A stretch of 64,000 bases of DNA from Adiantum capillus-veneris (GCA_014529385.2 CM043947.1:119263391-119327390), one strand, 5' to 3'. Shown: positions 14,534 to 27,192, counted from the stretch's first letter. Notes: generated by a model not told the origin, from the letters alone. Numbers and translations: made by a program.

Positions 14534-15902
14534 GGGAGAGAGAGAGATGGTGAAGCTTTTGAAGAAGTTTTGAACTTACTTGTATAGGTTTTAAAAAAAT
14601 GACTGCCGATCGTCTTTTTCTTCTTCTCTTCTTACGTTGTGGTCGCCAAGGTTGAATCACCACGATGAAAATACCAATGTTGGTTGATGAGAATCCCAAA
14701 ATTAGTAGAGATTAAGCATGGATTTACATGCTGAATTTTATGTATATAGAGGTGAGGTAAGAAGGAATTGTAATTTAGAGGTAATAGAGAGATGCATAGA
14801 GATGGTGTATATACATGTAGAGTTTATATGGGAGCTAATGTAGGTGAGAGGGGAGGTTAATGGTGAAGAGGATGAGAGAGAACCATGGAAGGTGCAGGTT
14901 TGAGTGAGGGATAGAGAGAAATGAGTGTGTGTGTGTGTGTGTTGAAGTGTGAAGGAAGTTGAGAGAAGACTAGGGTGATTTGTAAGAAAAAGTGGATAGA
15001 CTGGAGTCCCCCAAAAAAATCATATCTTACCGGTGGTATCTCTAAAAATTAGAAAAATGTTTGAGGTGATTATTCAGCTTGTGAGCTAACTTCTTTATTA
15101 TGATCACTTTCTCAAATTGGGAGTGGAGGTGGATGCCAAAAATCTCACCAAAATGCATGTTTCTTCTCCTACAAAAGTCTTGAGTGGCCCCCTTTTGTTG
15201 AATTTGCATAATCCTCCAAGAGTGAGCCCCTCCTTGCATGAGAGCATGACCTAATAGATTCTTGAAGGTTTGAAAATATGCATGGATACGATTATTAACA
15301 AATATGATACATGGATATGATGGGAAAAAACAGGTTAGTATATAAACAATTCCTGGAATCTAGAATAGTGTCAGCTGTATATAAATATCAAATGGAAAAT
15401 ATATATATATGAAAATATAGGGAATCAAATGAGGGGGCTCTCATTTGTTTTTATTAATGTAAGCCTATTTACAAAAAGTAAAAAAAAAGAATGTAAAGGG
15501 AATGATTGGGTGAAAGGTATTTTGTGTTTTTTTCTTGGAGTGGATTCACATAAAAATTTAAAAGAAGGTTTGGGTGAAAAGATCTTTTTATAATATAAAG
15601 AATATGCATATTGGTAGAAAAACTCTGGTAATGGTAAGTCAATGTAAATAATATACTTAAGTAAATATCACTCACCTAGGTTTATTTATTTATTTACTAT
15701 TATTATTATTTATTTATTTATTTTAGTTCAACTAGTTCAATGACTAGCTAACTGAGGGTTTTAAGGAGATATGGGGAAAGTCCCATAACTCACACATGTC
15801 TATGTACAATGAAAAGGTGGGGATAACCACAATGTTTGAGTGATTTTGGTAGAGTGAGGTAGCTCACTATGGCTATTCTAGATAGCCAAAAAATGGTTAT
15901 CA

Positions 15903-15920
15903 TTAGCCCTCCCCCAAGAT
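15903..15920 (-). promoter_or_regulatory. Polypurine tract of the Tat-like element
   Basis: On the minus strand the run ATCTTGGGGGAGGGCTAA abuts the LTR start TGATAACC. It is placed exactly where plus-strand DNA synthesis is primed in LTR retrotransposons. Confidence 0.8.
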
Positions 15921-15924
15921 GATG

Positions 15925-17821
15925 GTACATTCATGTACCATCCTAAGGCATTCTTTCCAAAGAGAGTGGTTTTGAGTCCTTCGAGATAGTTTGTATCTTG
16001 ACAAGATTTTCATTGTGTGGCTCCTTGTCACTTCGACTTAAGTTACACACGTGCATCAAACAACAATACTTACACAAGATAGTAGATATTTGACAAGGCT
16101 TTGGTAGATCCTTTGGTAGAAGGCGATGACTCAAATAGGGCTTCAACCGATACCGATTTACTTTCTTGCCAATGCTCTTTACCATTCAAATCTATGATTT
16201 GGTAGTAACTTGAATTGAAAGGCTTCTTGACTATGTATGTCCCCTGCCATCATTATAGGGAGGCTTTGTAGCACGACCCAAAATGATCAAATCCGTGGAT
16301 CGGCAACCCGGCTAGGGCATGGAAGCATGAACATCGGATGGATGGAATGGAGGATTCAAGAGATCACCTCTCCATTGCAAGTAGAGATTAGCCATGGAAA
16401 GACTAACTCTAAACCTACTCTAATCAGTAATCAATTAATTTCCTACACACATCAAGCCCATTGAAGTCCAACTTACCATAGACTAGAAACCCCAAGCACA
16501 CTAATGATAAGCACACACTAATTACCACATGTCAATTACAACACTTCATCAATAGCTTACAGACACGAGGTGAATGGTGCTAGAGCTTCATAAAACCTAT
16601 CTACACACAAGCAAAGAATAGGGCACACACACAAATTAATCAACCTAAATTGTGATGCGAAATATCGCAAATCAATTGCTCATAGAGATATAAGAGTGGT
16701 TACTAGCAAGAAGTACATACATCTCCCAAATCTAGAATAATGAAAGTGTAATACTACTTCATGACAAGATGAAATGTAGAGAAGAAGTAGACTATTGAGA
16801 AAATAATAATTAGATTAATCAAGAAGAGCTTACTCTAATTACAATGGTTAGCACTAGCCTCTTAAGCATGGGCATTAAGCTCAAGGCTAGGCCAAAGAGT
16901 GAACACTCTAGAGAGGGGGAGCTCTCAAAAGTGGATCCTCAAGAGTGGATACTCAAGAATGAAGCCTCCTTGCCTAAAGGCTACCTTTTAAGGGCTTTCA
17001 CCACAATCCCTTCTACTATGGGTTTAAACTTGAGCCCTCAAACTACCATATACAACTTTGGAACTCCAAGTGAGCCCAAGACTTATACAAAGTGAGTGGG
17101 AACTATTGTGACATCTAAAGCATATCTCCCACTTGATGCATATTCGGTGTAGCCTGTGTTAGCCACTGCTAACAATCATCTAGTTTAAAACTTGGCATCA
17201 AAACAATTGTCAAGTCAATTGTCATACCTTAGCACAAGATCTCCTTCCTTGATGCCTTTATCCTTCAGTTTCTTGTTGAGCTTGTCTTTTGGTTGTGTAG
17301 CTTTCCTCTTGTAGCACTCATAAGTTGCTTCTCTCTTCCACTCCAACTCCACTAACGTAAGAAGGTAATCTACCCACACATCTTGATCTCCCCCCATCCC
17401 TCTGATGTGGAGCCACATTGTTGGAATGTTGAGCTCGATAGGCTGCAAAGGCTCTTGACCATACACCAAGCGAAATGGTGTGAACTCTGTGGCCTCCCTA
17501 TATGTGGTTCGATACACCTATAATGCCCATCCAAGAAGTCGTCTCACAACTTTGTCTTGTTCTTCACCATCTTTTTGATGATGCCTACAATGAACCCATT
17601 AGACTTCTCCACCAAACCATTTGACTGTGGGTAGTATGAATGTAGAATGTGAAGCTCTTCACACAAACTTTTGTGAGTAAACCCATCCTGAATCGTGGAC
17701 CATTACCAAAAATAATTTCCAAAGGTGTGCCAAATCTACAACAGATGTGAATGTAGACAAAATTGCTCACCGTCCTCTCATTTATCTTTGCCACACTTTG
17801 TGCTTCTATCCACCTAGTCAT
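15925..17821 (-). pseudogene. Tat-like gypsy integrase, interrupted
   Basis: On the minus strand the integrase core begins with TRWIEAQSVAKINERTVSNF (17821 downward) and continues past FGTPLEIIFGNGPRF. After a short gap it resumes with TTYREATEFTPFRLVYGQEP (about 17510) and ends KEGDLVLRYDN (17215). The GPY-like C-terminal part (WQGTYIVKKPFN...YQIIDLNG) resumes only at about 16248 and reads to about 16090. A roughly 930 bp foreign segment (about 16250-17175) separates the two parts. Frameshifts and stops show the gene is dead. Confidence 0.8.
16250..17175. mobile_element. About 930 bp insertion of unknown type inside the integrase
   Basis: The integrase frame stops being recognisable just after RYDN..LDNCFDAKF and resumes with WQGTYIVKKPF, so the DNA in between is additional. 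It carries only short frames. On the minus strand it starts near TGATTGTTAGCAGTGGC and ends near CCCTATAATGA. No convincing terminal inverted repeat or clean target duplication is visible. A solo LTR or non-autonomous element is possible. Confidence 0.5.
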
Positions 17822-18021
17822 ACTGAGTTTGCTGCCACCAGAATGTAGAGCTTACCATTTTTAGTTCTAAGTCGTGGACCCATAGCATCAATGCCCTATT
17901 TTTCAAACGATCCATTTGTAAGCACTATTTGCCTTGGACCATGTACCAACCTTATATTTCCATTAACCTGACAATTGTGATAGCTTCTGCACCAATGTTG
18001 AACATCCACATGCAGACCTTA

Positions 18022-18255
18022 CTAAACATATCCCGCAATTTTTTTTTCCATAGTTAACTCTTGGGCAAAATGGCCACCACATGCTTCCTCATGCAAACCT
18101 TCTAGAATGGCTGGAATTTCCTCCATTGTTAGTACTCTTCTACACACCTGATATTTTCCTCTTTGATAGAGAGAGCCTTGTAGGAAGAGATAGGCACTTG
18201 CCTTCTTTATGAGCCTCCTCTTCTGAGCCTTTGTAAATCCTTGTGGAAACTCCAA
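18022..18255 (-). pseudogene. Tat-like integrase zinc-binding (H2C2) region
   Basis: The minus-strand frame contains KASAYLFLQGSLYQRGKYQ and LEGLHEEACGGHFAQELTM. This resembles the HHCC linker between RNase H and the integrase core in plant gypsy elements (H...GGH). The Cys pair is lost after the frame breaks near 18025. Confidence 0.7.
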
Positions 18256-18386
18256 TGGGATCCAAGGACTCCATCCCTTGGTACCTTGGTTGCTTTACCA
18301 CTGTTGCCGCCATGATGACATGCACTTCTTTGTCAACACATGCAACTAATTTCTGTGCAAGCAAATCAGCATCTTTGTTTTGTTTC

Positions 18387-18824
18387 TTAGGATATGATAC
18401 AATTACACTTCTTCAAATTGATTGAATAGTTTATGGATGGAATGAAACTTTTGCCTAAACCTTTCATTTTTACATTCCAAATGCCTAAGGTTTGCTTTAC
18501 AATGAGAAGTGCATCCCTTTTTACCATGAGACATCGTATCTTTTGAGCAACACACATATGAAAGCCATGTATTAGTATATTGTACTCTGCTTCATTGTTG
18601 CTTATGGAGTCTGGAGAAATCACATGTTCTTTCACAACAACCACACCATTTGGATCAAGAAACACAAACCCTCCCCCTGATATTCCTATGGAATTCTTGA
18701 ATGCTCCATCAAAGAACAAGGTGAATGAATTAGGTATGCTTTTAGGTGCTGACAAGGGTAGGCTTTTCACTTCAGGCACCTTAATATCCCTTTCGTGCAC
18801 GCTATAGGTGAGAATTGATGCCAA
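18387..18824 (-). pseudogene. Archaeal-type RNase H (aRNH) of the Tat-like element
   Basis: Reads LFFDGAFKNSIGISGGGFVF, then NNEAEYNILIHGFHMC and later KRDALLIV, giving the D-E-D catalytic series of the archaeal/plant-type RNase H I fold. It lies between the ordinary RT-linked RNase H and the integrase. A second RNase H in that place is the diagnostic feature of the Tat lineage of Ty3/gypsy. Confidence 0.85.
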
Positions 18825-18984
18825 ATGTGCAAGTACACTATCTTCTACCTTGAAAGAGTATTAGAATTCTTGCAATTCCATAATCCCCTTTGAGATCCTG
18901 GGACTTAGTGTCATTTGAGAGGACACCCAATGAATTTTTTTTTTGGTAGTGAGTATTACAAAGGGTCTTGGCAACAAGTAGGAT

Positions 18985-19306
18985 CTATGTTTTCTCACCG
19001 CAAACATGAGCAAACATCATGACTTCAAATGTTGTGTAGCCTCTCTCCAAGGCATTCATGACCCTACTAGCAAAGTAGATGGGTCGCATCCTGGTACGGT
19101 GCGGATCTTGTTGGAGCAAAACAACACCAATTGTTTCTTTCCCAACAAGGAGGCATGAGTGTTGGTAGCTCTGACTGAATGAATTTAATTCTACAAAAGT
19201 ACTCTTCAAGCTTATCAGACCATGAAAATTCTACTTGTTGTGTCAACTTTTGCAAAGGGTGAAGTAACTTTAAGGCTAAGTGAATGAAGCGGGACATATA
19301 CTTCAC
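18985..19306 (-). pseudogene. RT-linked RNase H of the Tat-like element
   Basis: Recognisable across two overlapping frames: LLHPLQKLTQQVEFSWSDK followed by IGVVLLQQDPHRTRMRPIYF and ASRVMNALERGYTTFEV. This matches the connection and RNase H domains following gypsy RTs. A frameshift near 19150-19200 breaks it. Confidence 0.8.
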
Positions 19307-19890
19307 CTTTGAATGAATGAGATGACCTCTTTGAGATTCTTGGGGGATGGTAACTCAATAAGAGACTTTGCCTTTGAGGGATCAACCTCAATACCTTGAT
19401 AGGAAACTTTGTGACCAAGAAAGATCACCTTGTTCTCACATGTATGCCATTTGTCAAGATTGATTTGACTTCCCATGTCGTACCATTTATTCAAACCTTC
19501 TTCTACCCTCTGTAGGTGCAATGATTTTGACCTATAAATGCAAAATTCATCAATAAAAACCCTAATGGATTTCCAAAAAAAGGCTTGAAACAGCATGTTC
19601 ATGAAGTGTTGGAAAGTTGCAAGAGCATTTGTCAGGCCAAATGGCATGACTCTGAAAGCATGACAACCCCAAGGAGTGATGAAGGTTGTTTTAAATTGAT
19701 CCTCTAATGTGATATCTATTTGAAAGTAGTCCGAGTAGCCATCACATACATTGTACTTCTCATGAACAACTACCTCATTTAGTATCTCATCCTGAAATGG
19801 GTGGGAAAAGTGATCTCCCTTGGTTGCCTTTGAGCGGTCTATAGTCCACACACACCCTCCACTTTCCATTATTTTTAGAAGTGACCACAA
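19303..19890 (-). pseudogene. Reverse transcriptase of the Tat-like element
   Basis: The 195-codon minus-strand frame includes YSDYFQIDITLEDQFKTTFI (motif A region), WGCHAFRVMPFGLTNALATF (motif B) and VFIDEFCIY at the YxDD position. The second catalytic Asp is replaced by Glu (FIDE), so this copy would be impaired even without its frameshifts. It continues into GHKVSYQGIEVDPSKAKSL, the usual thumb/connection signature. Confidence 0.9.
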
Positions 19891-19986
19891 CTGGAAAGAC
19901 CCACTCTAGATTATCCACTGGATAAATTAGACCTACTGCTAAAGGCTTTCTTACCTTCTTGAGTAAAGCCTGCTCCTTGATGACTC

Positions 19987-20879
19987 CTAACCTTTGTAGC
20001 TTCTGAGCCTTAGTGTGGTGTTTGGCTTTAACTCGATTTTGTGTTGAACAACATCTACCCCATGCACGTCTGTGTACTCTTTAGCAAAAATCCTAGGAAA
20101 CTTACTTAGCACACATTTGAACTCCTCTCTTTCGCCCTTTGTAAGTATTGTAGACAACATAACTTCTAACATTCCTTCATCTTCCACACCTTGATTCTCT
20201 TGAGGACCTACATCTTACAAGCCACTAGAGGTCTCTTGGTTTCTTGGCTTAAAACTTACCTCCATGAATTCCATAGAAAACTCCTCTTCAGTAATACTAC
20301 CGCTAATTTCTTCCTCTGAGGTGCTATCAGTCCAATCTTCCTCCATCTCACTTTGAGATGATTCTTTGTGGATCTCCTCTTGACATCACTCCTTCATGTC
20401 AAAGACAATCTTCTTACGATTTTCATTCCTGCAAATCAATTTTCTGCTCTCCCAATTCTACAAAGCTTGCATTTTCATTATCCATGGCCTTCCTAGGATA
20501 AATGGATAACCATTTCCGTTGGTAGACATAACATAGAAATCAACAGCCTTCTTAATGCCAAAGGCCTCCACAAAAACATTTTTACAGATGCTTAAGCATC
20601 TAGATTTTCTATTGTTTGCAATATTGACTTTAATTTCATGTGTCTTGTGGATGTGCATGCCTAGTCTTTACATGAGGTCCTCTGTCTAATGATGTAAATT
20701 TGTGCACCCCCATCCACTAGTACTTTCCTAACCAACCTTACTTTGATGTAACAATCTAGCACATTTGTGATATCCTTATTCATTTCAGCTTGTGCAATCT
20801 TCACAATAGGAACATTATCTTTTACCTTTCTCCTAGTGCTAACCACTTGCATTAGCTCCCTCCTAATTTGTAGACACAA
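19987..20879 (-). pseudogene. Aspartic protease and RT linker of the Tat-like element
   Basis: VLVDGGAQIYII (about 20700) is the active-site strand (D-G/S-G-A). NGYPFILGRPWI (about 20480) is the conserved C-terminal protease strand. The linker VVQHKIELKPNTTLRLR (about 20020) leads to RT. Frames are broken between these segments. Confidence 0.75.
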
Positions 20880-22383
20880 TGCAAGAAATTGAGGCCATTG
20901 GAGATATCATGACCCTTACCTCTCATGTCTTCCAATAGATTGTATGGAGACATACCTTGTCCAAGAGGGAAGTCTTGGAGGTTGATACATCGTTGATTCC
21001 TCTTGGATTCCTTGGTCTCCTTTGCCTTTTGGCCTTGTCCATGTTGAGTCTGTGATGCAACTCTTTCTTTCTCCTTACCTTTTCCACGACCGCGCTTAAT
21101 GCCATTTGCTTCCATGTCAATCTCATTTGAATTTGTCACCTCTACCACATGTACATTTCAAAGGTGGAACTCCTTCCATTCCTCGTGGAGGTGGTCTTGC
21201 CCCATTTGGTCTTTGCAAAAGCAATGGCTATTGACTAGGTTTTTCACCTGCATTCTTCATTGGGTAATTCAATTTGGGTATCCTTGGCTGCCCACGAGGC
21301 CAAGGACAATTATAGATCCCTTGCACAGATTCCCCAAAATTCAAACACTGTAATACCCTCTTGGGTTGTGTCTCTCACTCCTCAACTTTCTTTGTTTGTC
21401 CCTTGGGACCTACAACTTATGCAAGGTGAAATGATAAGTTTCTCAAGGACTCATTTAGATTCTCAATCACCTCAGTTGTTACCTCAGGAATCTCTCTAGA
21501 TGTTGATACTTGCAATTTTACCTTGGGTCTAGGACCCTCTATTGGAATCTCTCCCCTTAGGCACTTGAGTTTTCTATACTTCTCAGTAGCCCTAGTTTCA
21601 GGTGCATCAAAGGTAGTAGGTGTACCCGCCTCAACATTTATCTTGAGTGTGGAAAAGAGACCGACTATGAACCTTTCCTTCTTTAAGAACTCTACACCAT
21701 CACCAGGGTTAGAAACATTTCTCAACCATACAGCTCAAAGATGTAGAAACTCTTGTTTGTACATGTAGTAGTCATCCAAGTCTTTTTGGTTGTGAGAAAC
21801 GATGTCTTGCCATAGCTTTTGAGTGTTTTCGGGTCAAAGAAAGTATCACTTGAAATGATCAACAACTTCTTTATAGTTTCCCTTAACTTCCTGAGATAGA
21901 GAGTCAAACCAAGTGCTACCATCTTTCCTGAGGACCACTTCAAACATTTCTAAGCATTCCTCATCTCCTATCACTCTTTGCGGCAAGCCATTTTGAAATT
22001 TGATAAAAATAACTTGGCATCCTCGCCAGGCTCTCCAAAAAAGAGAGGATATCCTGATATTTGGTATTGGACCTCCATTGAAACAAATTCAAAGTGACAA
22101 ATTGTTTCTTTGTTTCTTTCTTAAAAAGATTTACATTATAATTTTTTTCTAAATTGAAATCTATTCTACAATTAAATAAAAATATGCACATCAAATGCAT
22201 ATGATAGTCAACAAGAGGCACGATGACAGGGTTTGGTGACTCGAGAATTTCTCCTACTCTTTGAGCACCAAACATGAACACCATACGCTTCTGAAAACGA
22301 ATCTCTCTACTAATTGTAACATTTATTCTAATGTGTGGAGTTAAATGAAAGGAAAAAGCCTCTATTCCTAGGCCATTATCCAT
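20852..22383 (-). pseudogene. Gag region of the Tat-like element
   Basis: Four minus-strand frames (22383-21961, 21943-21722, 21725-21417, 21148-20852) occupy the gag position between the 5' LTR/leader and the protease. Sequence similarity to gag is weak; the call rests mostly on position and orientation. No zinc knuckle is visible. Confidence 0.5.
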
Positions 22384-22684
22384 GGTCTATGCATGACCTC
22401 ATGGTTAAAACACAATAAAAATCTAGACGTTCAAACTAAGGTCATACCTAATGAGAGGCAAAATAAAAGGATTAACTGAAGCTTTTATCTCGGCTAACCT
22501 AAGAGGGCCCAAAATTTTACAAATTACTCCTGTAATTATAATTTAGTGCTAACAATGATATGGACCTTTTGCCTTGCAATGGGAACAAATGGATCATACA
22601 AGTTTTTATGATTCATGCAACCTACTTGATTATGCTAAAATCTAATCATTCATGCAATATGCAACAACAACACACACCAAGCCC

Positions 22685-22709
22685 TCCTCAATGGGGGCAC
22701 AAAAATTCA
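22685..22709 (-). promoter_or_regulatory. Possible primer-binding site next to the 5' LTR
   Basis: Directly inside the LTR end, the minus strand reads TTTTTGTGCCCCCATTGAGG. The layout recalls the TTTTTGGCGCC.TTGCCGGGG primer site of Tat/Athila elements but is not a clean match. The position is right; the identity is tentative. Confidence 0.35.
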
Positions 22710-23850
22710 TGCGGTCCGAGACAGGCAACAAGAGAGGTGATCTCTAAACACCCCTTAAGGCTCTTGTGTTGCTCAATTGGGCTTGGGGAAACCACAAGCA
22801 AGAGAAAGCAACAATAAACCCACAACCAAACAAGTGAAGGGGCACCACAATTGAAGCGGTCCCCGGAGAGGCAACCTTAAACACCCCTCAAGGCTCCTGT
22901 GCTATTCAATTGGGGTTGGGGCAACCGCAAGCAAGAAAAGCAACAACAAGTCCACAAACAAACAAGTTAAGGGACACCACCTAGTTATGGGATGCAAACT
23001 AGGATGCAAGAGATATTTTTGTCACGACAAGAGGAGGTGCAACAAACACACACACAAGATATCACACCTAGGCACAAACCAAATGGAGCAAGAGAGAGCT
23101 GGATCAAAGGGAAGAGAGAGAGGAATGAAACTTACATAACACCTTGTCTGTGACTTGCAAATGGAGATGGTTTGTTATGATGCTATCGTAAGCTTGCACA
23201 AAACTAACCCCATGCTTAGTGAATGCTAAACATTTCCATCACACATACACTATCTTAGGGTTGTGGAACACCCCTCACCACCATGCCCTCTTACAATGAG
23301 CAAGAACTTGGCAATGAAAACACACTAATCACTTTTTCAAACAAGCTCAAATGATAGAACTTAAAAGATACAAGTCACATCGCATTTGCCAAAGAACTTT
23401 ATACAAGTGGAAGGACAAAGATTCTGAGGCCAAGCACGCCTTTGAAGCACCAAAACCTTAATTATTGATAGTAGTGAAAGAGCATGTACAATAGTGGTCT
23501 AAAAAAAGACACTCACACTATCTCACTTTTCAATGTGTAGTATCAAAGCTTCTCTTGCACCAAGTGTGAAGCTCACAAGGTGATGCCTACGCCTAAATCT
23601 CTCCTTGCATATAGAGTGTTGGGGTGCTTTGTGAGATATTGGAGATGATTTACAAGAATGAGAGGGGCCTATTTATAGGTTGGAGACCCCTCATTAAGTT
23701 TATTTATAACCTTATTTACACATTAATCAAATCAAGATTAGGATTTCTTTTGAATATCAAAGCATTGTGGGCCTTCTTTGTCTACTTGAGTCATGGATGT
23801 GGACTAAAGAGAAAGGCACTATTGATGGTAGATAGAGTGAAATTAGAGTG

Positions 23851-23901
<51 letters not shown>

Positions 23902-24689
23902 CTATGTACATGTCTTGAGGTGAGGTGCCTTTTATGGTTAGGTCAATATATATTTTGTGTTCGTAGGTTAGTGGTTAGTGTTAGTAATCACTAAAAGTTA
24001 ATGATATATTTACAATGGGTAGAATGAGGTGGACAGTTGAAGAAAGATGGGTGAATGAAGCGAGGGAATCCTTGTGATGGTGAAGCTTTGAAGAAGTTTT
24101 GAACCTACTTGTGTAGGTTCTAAAAAATGAATGCCAATCCTCTTCATCTTCTTCTTCTCTTCTTACGTTGTCGTCACCAAGGTTGAATCACCAAGATAAA
24201 AATGCTGATGTTGGTTGATGACAATCCCAAATTAGTAGAGATTGAGCATGGTTTTACATACTGAATTTTATGTATATAGAGAAGTAGTAAGAAGGAAGAG
24301 GTGATAGAGAGGCATAGAGATGGTGTATGTACATGTAGAGTTTATATGAGAGCTAATGGAGGCGAGAGGGGAGGTTAATGGTGAAAAGGGTGAGAGAAAC
24401 CATATAAGGTGCATGTTTGAGTGAGGGACAGAGAGAAATGAGCATGTATGTGTGTGTGTGGAAGTGTGAAGGAAGAGGAGAGAAGACTAGGGTGACTTGT
24501 GAGAAAGAGTGGTACACTAGAAAAATCATATCGCACCAGTGGTAGCTCTAAAAATTATGATTTTTTTTGAGGTTATTATTCAGCTTGTGGGATAACTTTT
24601 TCATTCATATCACTTTCTCAAATTGGGAGTGGAGGTGGACGCCAATTAAGAGTGGAGCTGGACATTAAAAATCCCACTAAAATGCATGT
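22710..24689 (-). mobile_element. Truncated 5' LTR of the Tat-like element
   Basis: Aligns in direct orientation with 13290-15165 and continues to AAAATGCATGT (24680-24689). There it stops and CACTA-3 transposase sequence begins. The outer ~740 bp (counterpart of 15165-15902) are missing. It holds a (GA)n tract at 23853-23895. Confidence 0.8.
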
Positions 24690-25877
24690 GCATGTGGTTG
24701 ATGAAGTTGCAATTGCTGGGGTAGTCCACGACAGGTGGATGTTCTTCTTGGGAGATTCATAAAGACTTTAAAAGGGTTTGTTTGTCAAAGGGCTCCCCTT
24801 GAGGGTAGCATGGCTGAAGGATGGCTTGTGCAGGAGTCTCTTGTTCTCATCAGTGAGTTTTTGGATATTGAGGTCAACATTAAGGTGATAGGGGACAAGC
24901 TTTATGGACAAGGTATCATGAGAAAGATGGATATCCCAATGCGGGAAAAGGTTATGAGATTTTGTCTTCTCAACTCAAAAGTCATGCAGAAGTGGCTAGA
25001 GAGGTATAAAGAGGAAAAGCAACAATGCATAGCAGCTCGCTTGCAATTCAAGCGCAATCATGCCACTAGAAACCTTCCTTTTCCAGATCATCTTTAGAAA
25101 TTGCCACACTTTCGTATTGATTGGTGTCTAGATGCAACAATTTTGAAGGCAAAGAAGAAAGGAGTTTAGATTACTGAGAAGAAGAGGAGATGTCGACGGG
25201 TTGTGACTGGCATGTAAATATTTCTACATGACCACATTTTCTTTTGCAGATCTACATGACCACATTTTGTTAGTAATAAAAAATTTCTTTAATCTATGTG
25301 CTTGTAGTATCACAAATACAAAGCTTTCTTGTCGCATGGGAGACACTTTAGAATGCAACGAATAGATGAAAAAAGGGTCACCTTTGACAGTGGGGTTAGG
25401 GCAAGCTTTGTTCAAGAAAGTCAAAGTAGTGCTAGGGATGAGAACACAGAGTCTAGCCAACTTGAATACATTGGCTACATCAAAGACATCTTGAAGGTTA
25501 GCTTTAGGAAGTTTGATATTTTTATCTTTGATGTCAAGTGGTTCAAAGTTATTACTAGTGGGCCTGATACAGCTGTGCGCAAAGATAAGAGTGGATTGAT
25601 TCAAGTGAACTCTAGGCGGGTGTGGACAGATGCGTGGGATACATTCTTCCTTCCACAATATTGTGCACAAGTTGTGTTCACAATAGAACCACTATGGAAA
25701 GAAAAGGATGAAAAAGATTTGTCTAAACCGCGGTGGCTCTATGTTGTTCAAGTTGCTCCACGGAGAAAAGAAGTGTGTGAAGGATTGGGGGTTGAGGTTG
25801 AAGAGCTTCATGACCAAAGTGCACAGTCGACAGATGATGTAATTGAGGATTTTGAGCTAGAGGTCAGTGGTGCCTGA
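24690..25877 (+). pseudogene. CACTA-3 transposase (Tnp2 type), C-terminal part
   Basis: Frame 1 (24690-25097) begins HVVDEVAIAGVVHDRWMFFL and contains RAPLEGSMAEGWLVQESLV. It matches the DUF4218-like region of the CACTA-2 transposase (IVDEVEIAGTVHSRWMFFLE). After an intron-like gap, 25337-25877 (GRHFRMQRIDEKRVTFDSGV … KWFKVITSG … TFFLPQYCAQVVF … RWLYVVQVAPR) matches the DUF4216-like C terminus. The catalytic Tnp2 domain is missing. Confidence 0.8.
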
Positions 25878-26170
25878 ACCTAGAGAAGAGATCTCAAATA
25901 CATAGGTTGATGCGGATAGCAATGTAAAGTGGAGTTTGATGACAAAGATAAATTCAAATTGAGATATATATTTTTGGTGTTGCAAATCTCATAGAAGATG
26001 AGAGATTGAATGCTGATTTTTGCTAGAAACTCTTTTGTATTAAACAATTACCAATGATGGATTTTAATTATTTCACAACACTTTAAAAAAAAACACACTA
26101 TTAAGTTGTTCTTGTATGGATATGTGAATTGACGTATTGTATTTGTGTTATGAAATGTAGTTTTGTAGAC

Positions 26171-27192
26171 ATGGTTGATGATGACGATTATACATATTCC
26201 CCTAGATTTGATTTTCCAGTCACTCCTATCAACATGTCACCCAAGCAGATGGGTGCTTTTTTGTCACAATTTTCACCTGACCAAATTACCATGACACATA
26301 ACATTTGGGGATCTTGGTCCCTCTACTAGACCTAGTACAGACAGCCCTACGCCTAGGACGAGTGTCCCCACGGACACTTGCTGGCCCTACACCTTTGTCC
26401 TCCATGCCAGTTACACCGACGAAACATTCTTCTTCTAGACGAGGTAGACATCGTTCTAGAGGCCATGGTTGTTGTGGTAGTGGTTCTACCGATGCATCCA
26501 TGCCATCGAGAGAGTGTCCACCTCTCTCTTCAGTAGATAGTTTACCAACGAATACACCACATACACCTTGGGGATCACATGAGCATGATCCTAGCAAGGT
26601 GTACAAGACCAAGGATGGGGTTGTTTTCATGGATAGGGTCAAAAAGGCCATGCGATAGAGGATTCAACAACTCTTTAGGGTTTAATTTAGCCAATGTGTG
26701 ATGGAGGTTTGGGACAACCAAGATGATGAGAGAAATAATTACATTGTCAATGCCATTCAGAGAGAGTATAGGCCGGCACACGAGTACGATTCAATCTTGA
26801 ATGACTAGATCTTGAGCGTGACGATTATCATAATGTCACATCATTGGTCAGAGGCAAGAGACAAGTACAAGTCCAGCATGTCAAAGCCCGCATGGTTGGA
26901 TGTAGAGGAGTGGGAGGGGATTGCACAAGAGACACAGGACCATCTCGAGCGATACCAACAAGAGCAAGATGCAGCTAGAGCACATTTGGAGTCTGCTAGA
27001 GCATCACATCTTGGGAGTGGAGGCTATGACACTCTTTGGCATGAGTTTGTAACTATTTTACATACGCTTTATATTTTCAGATATGTATGTGTGATCTTAA
27101 TATTTGTCTTATGGGTAATTGTTTACTTTGCAGGAAGTTTCCATGAAGCACCCTTCGACACACTGAGAGGAGAAGTATGGGTACAAGCATGA
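26171..27192 (+). pseudogene. CACTA-3 second protein (Transposase_24 / TNPA-like), broken
   Basis: Starts MVDDDDYTYSPRFDFPVTP and, with frameshifts, runs through a Ser/Pro/Thr-rich part with HRSRGHGCCGSGSTDASMPS and a conserved core (VFMDRVKKAMR … YRPAHEYDS … KYKSSMSKPAWLDVEEWEG … ASHLGSGGYDTLWHEF). The order, and the GCCG…DAS and SSHHLGSGGW-like landmarks, match the intact protein in CACTA-2. Several stops; not functional. Confidence 0.75.

Larger units (their letters stand above)
13290..15902 (-). mobile_element. 3' LTR (about 2.6 kb) of the Tat-like gypsy element
   Basis: Directly repeated, same orientation, at 22710-24689 and 30677-33128. On the minus strand it starts TGATAACCATTTTTTGGC, immediately after a polypurine tract, as a 3' LTR should. 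The opposite edge near 13290 is set by alignment to the other copies. It contains short internal tandem repeats around CTCAATTGGGG, a (GA)n(GAA)n tract and a SINE-like fragment. LTRs longer than 2 kb are usual for Tat/Athila-type elements. Confidence 0.8.
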
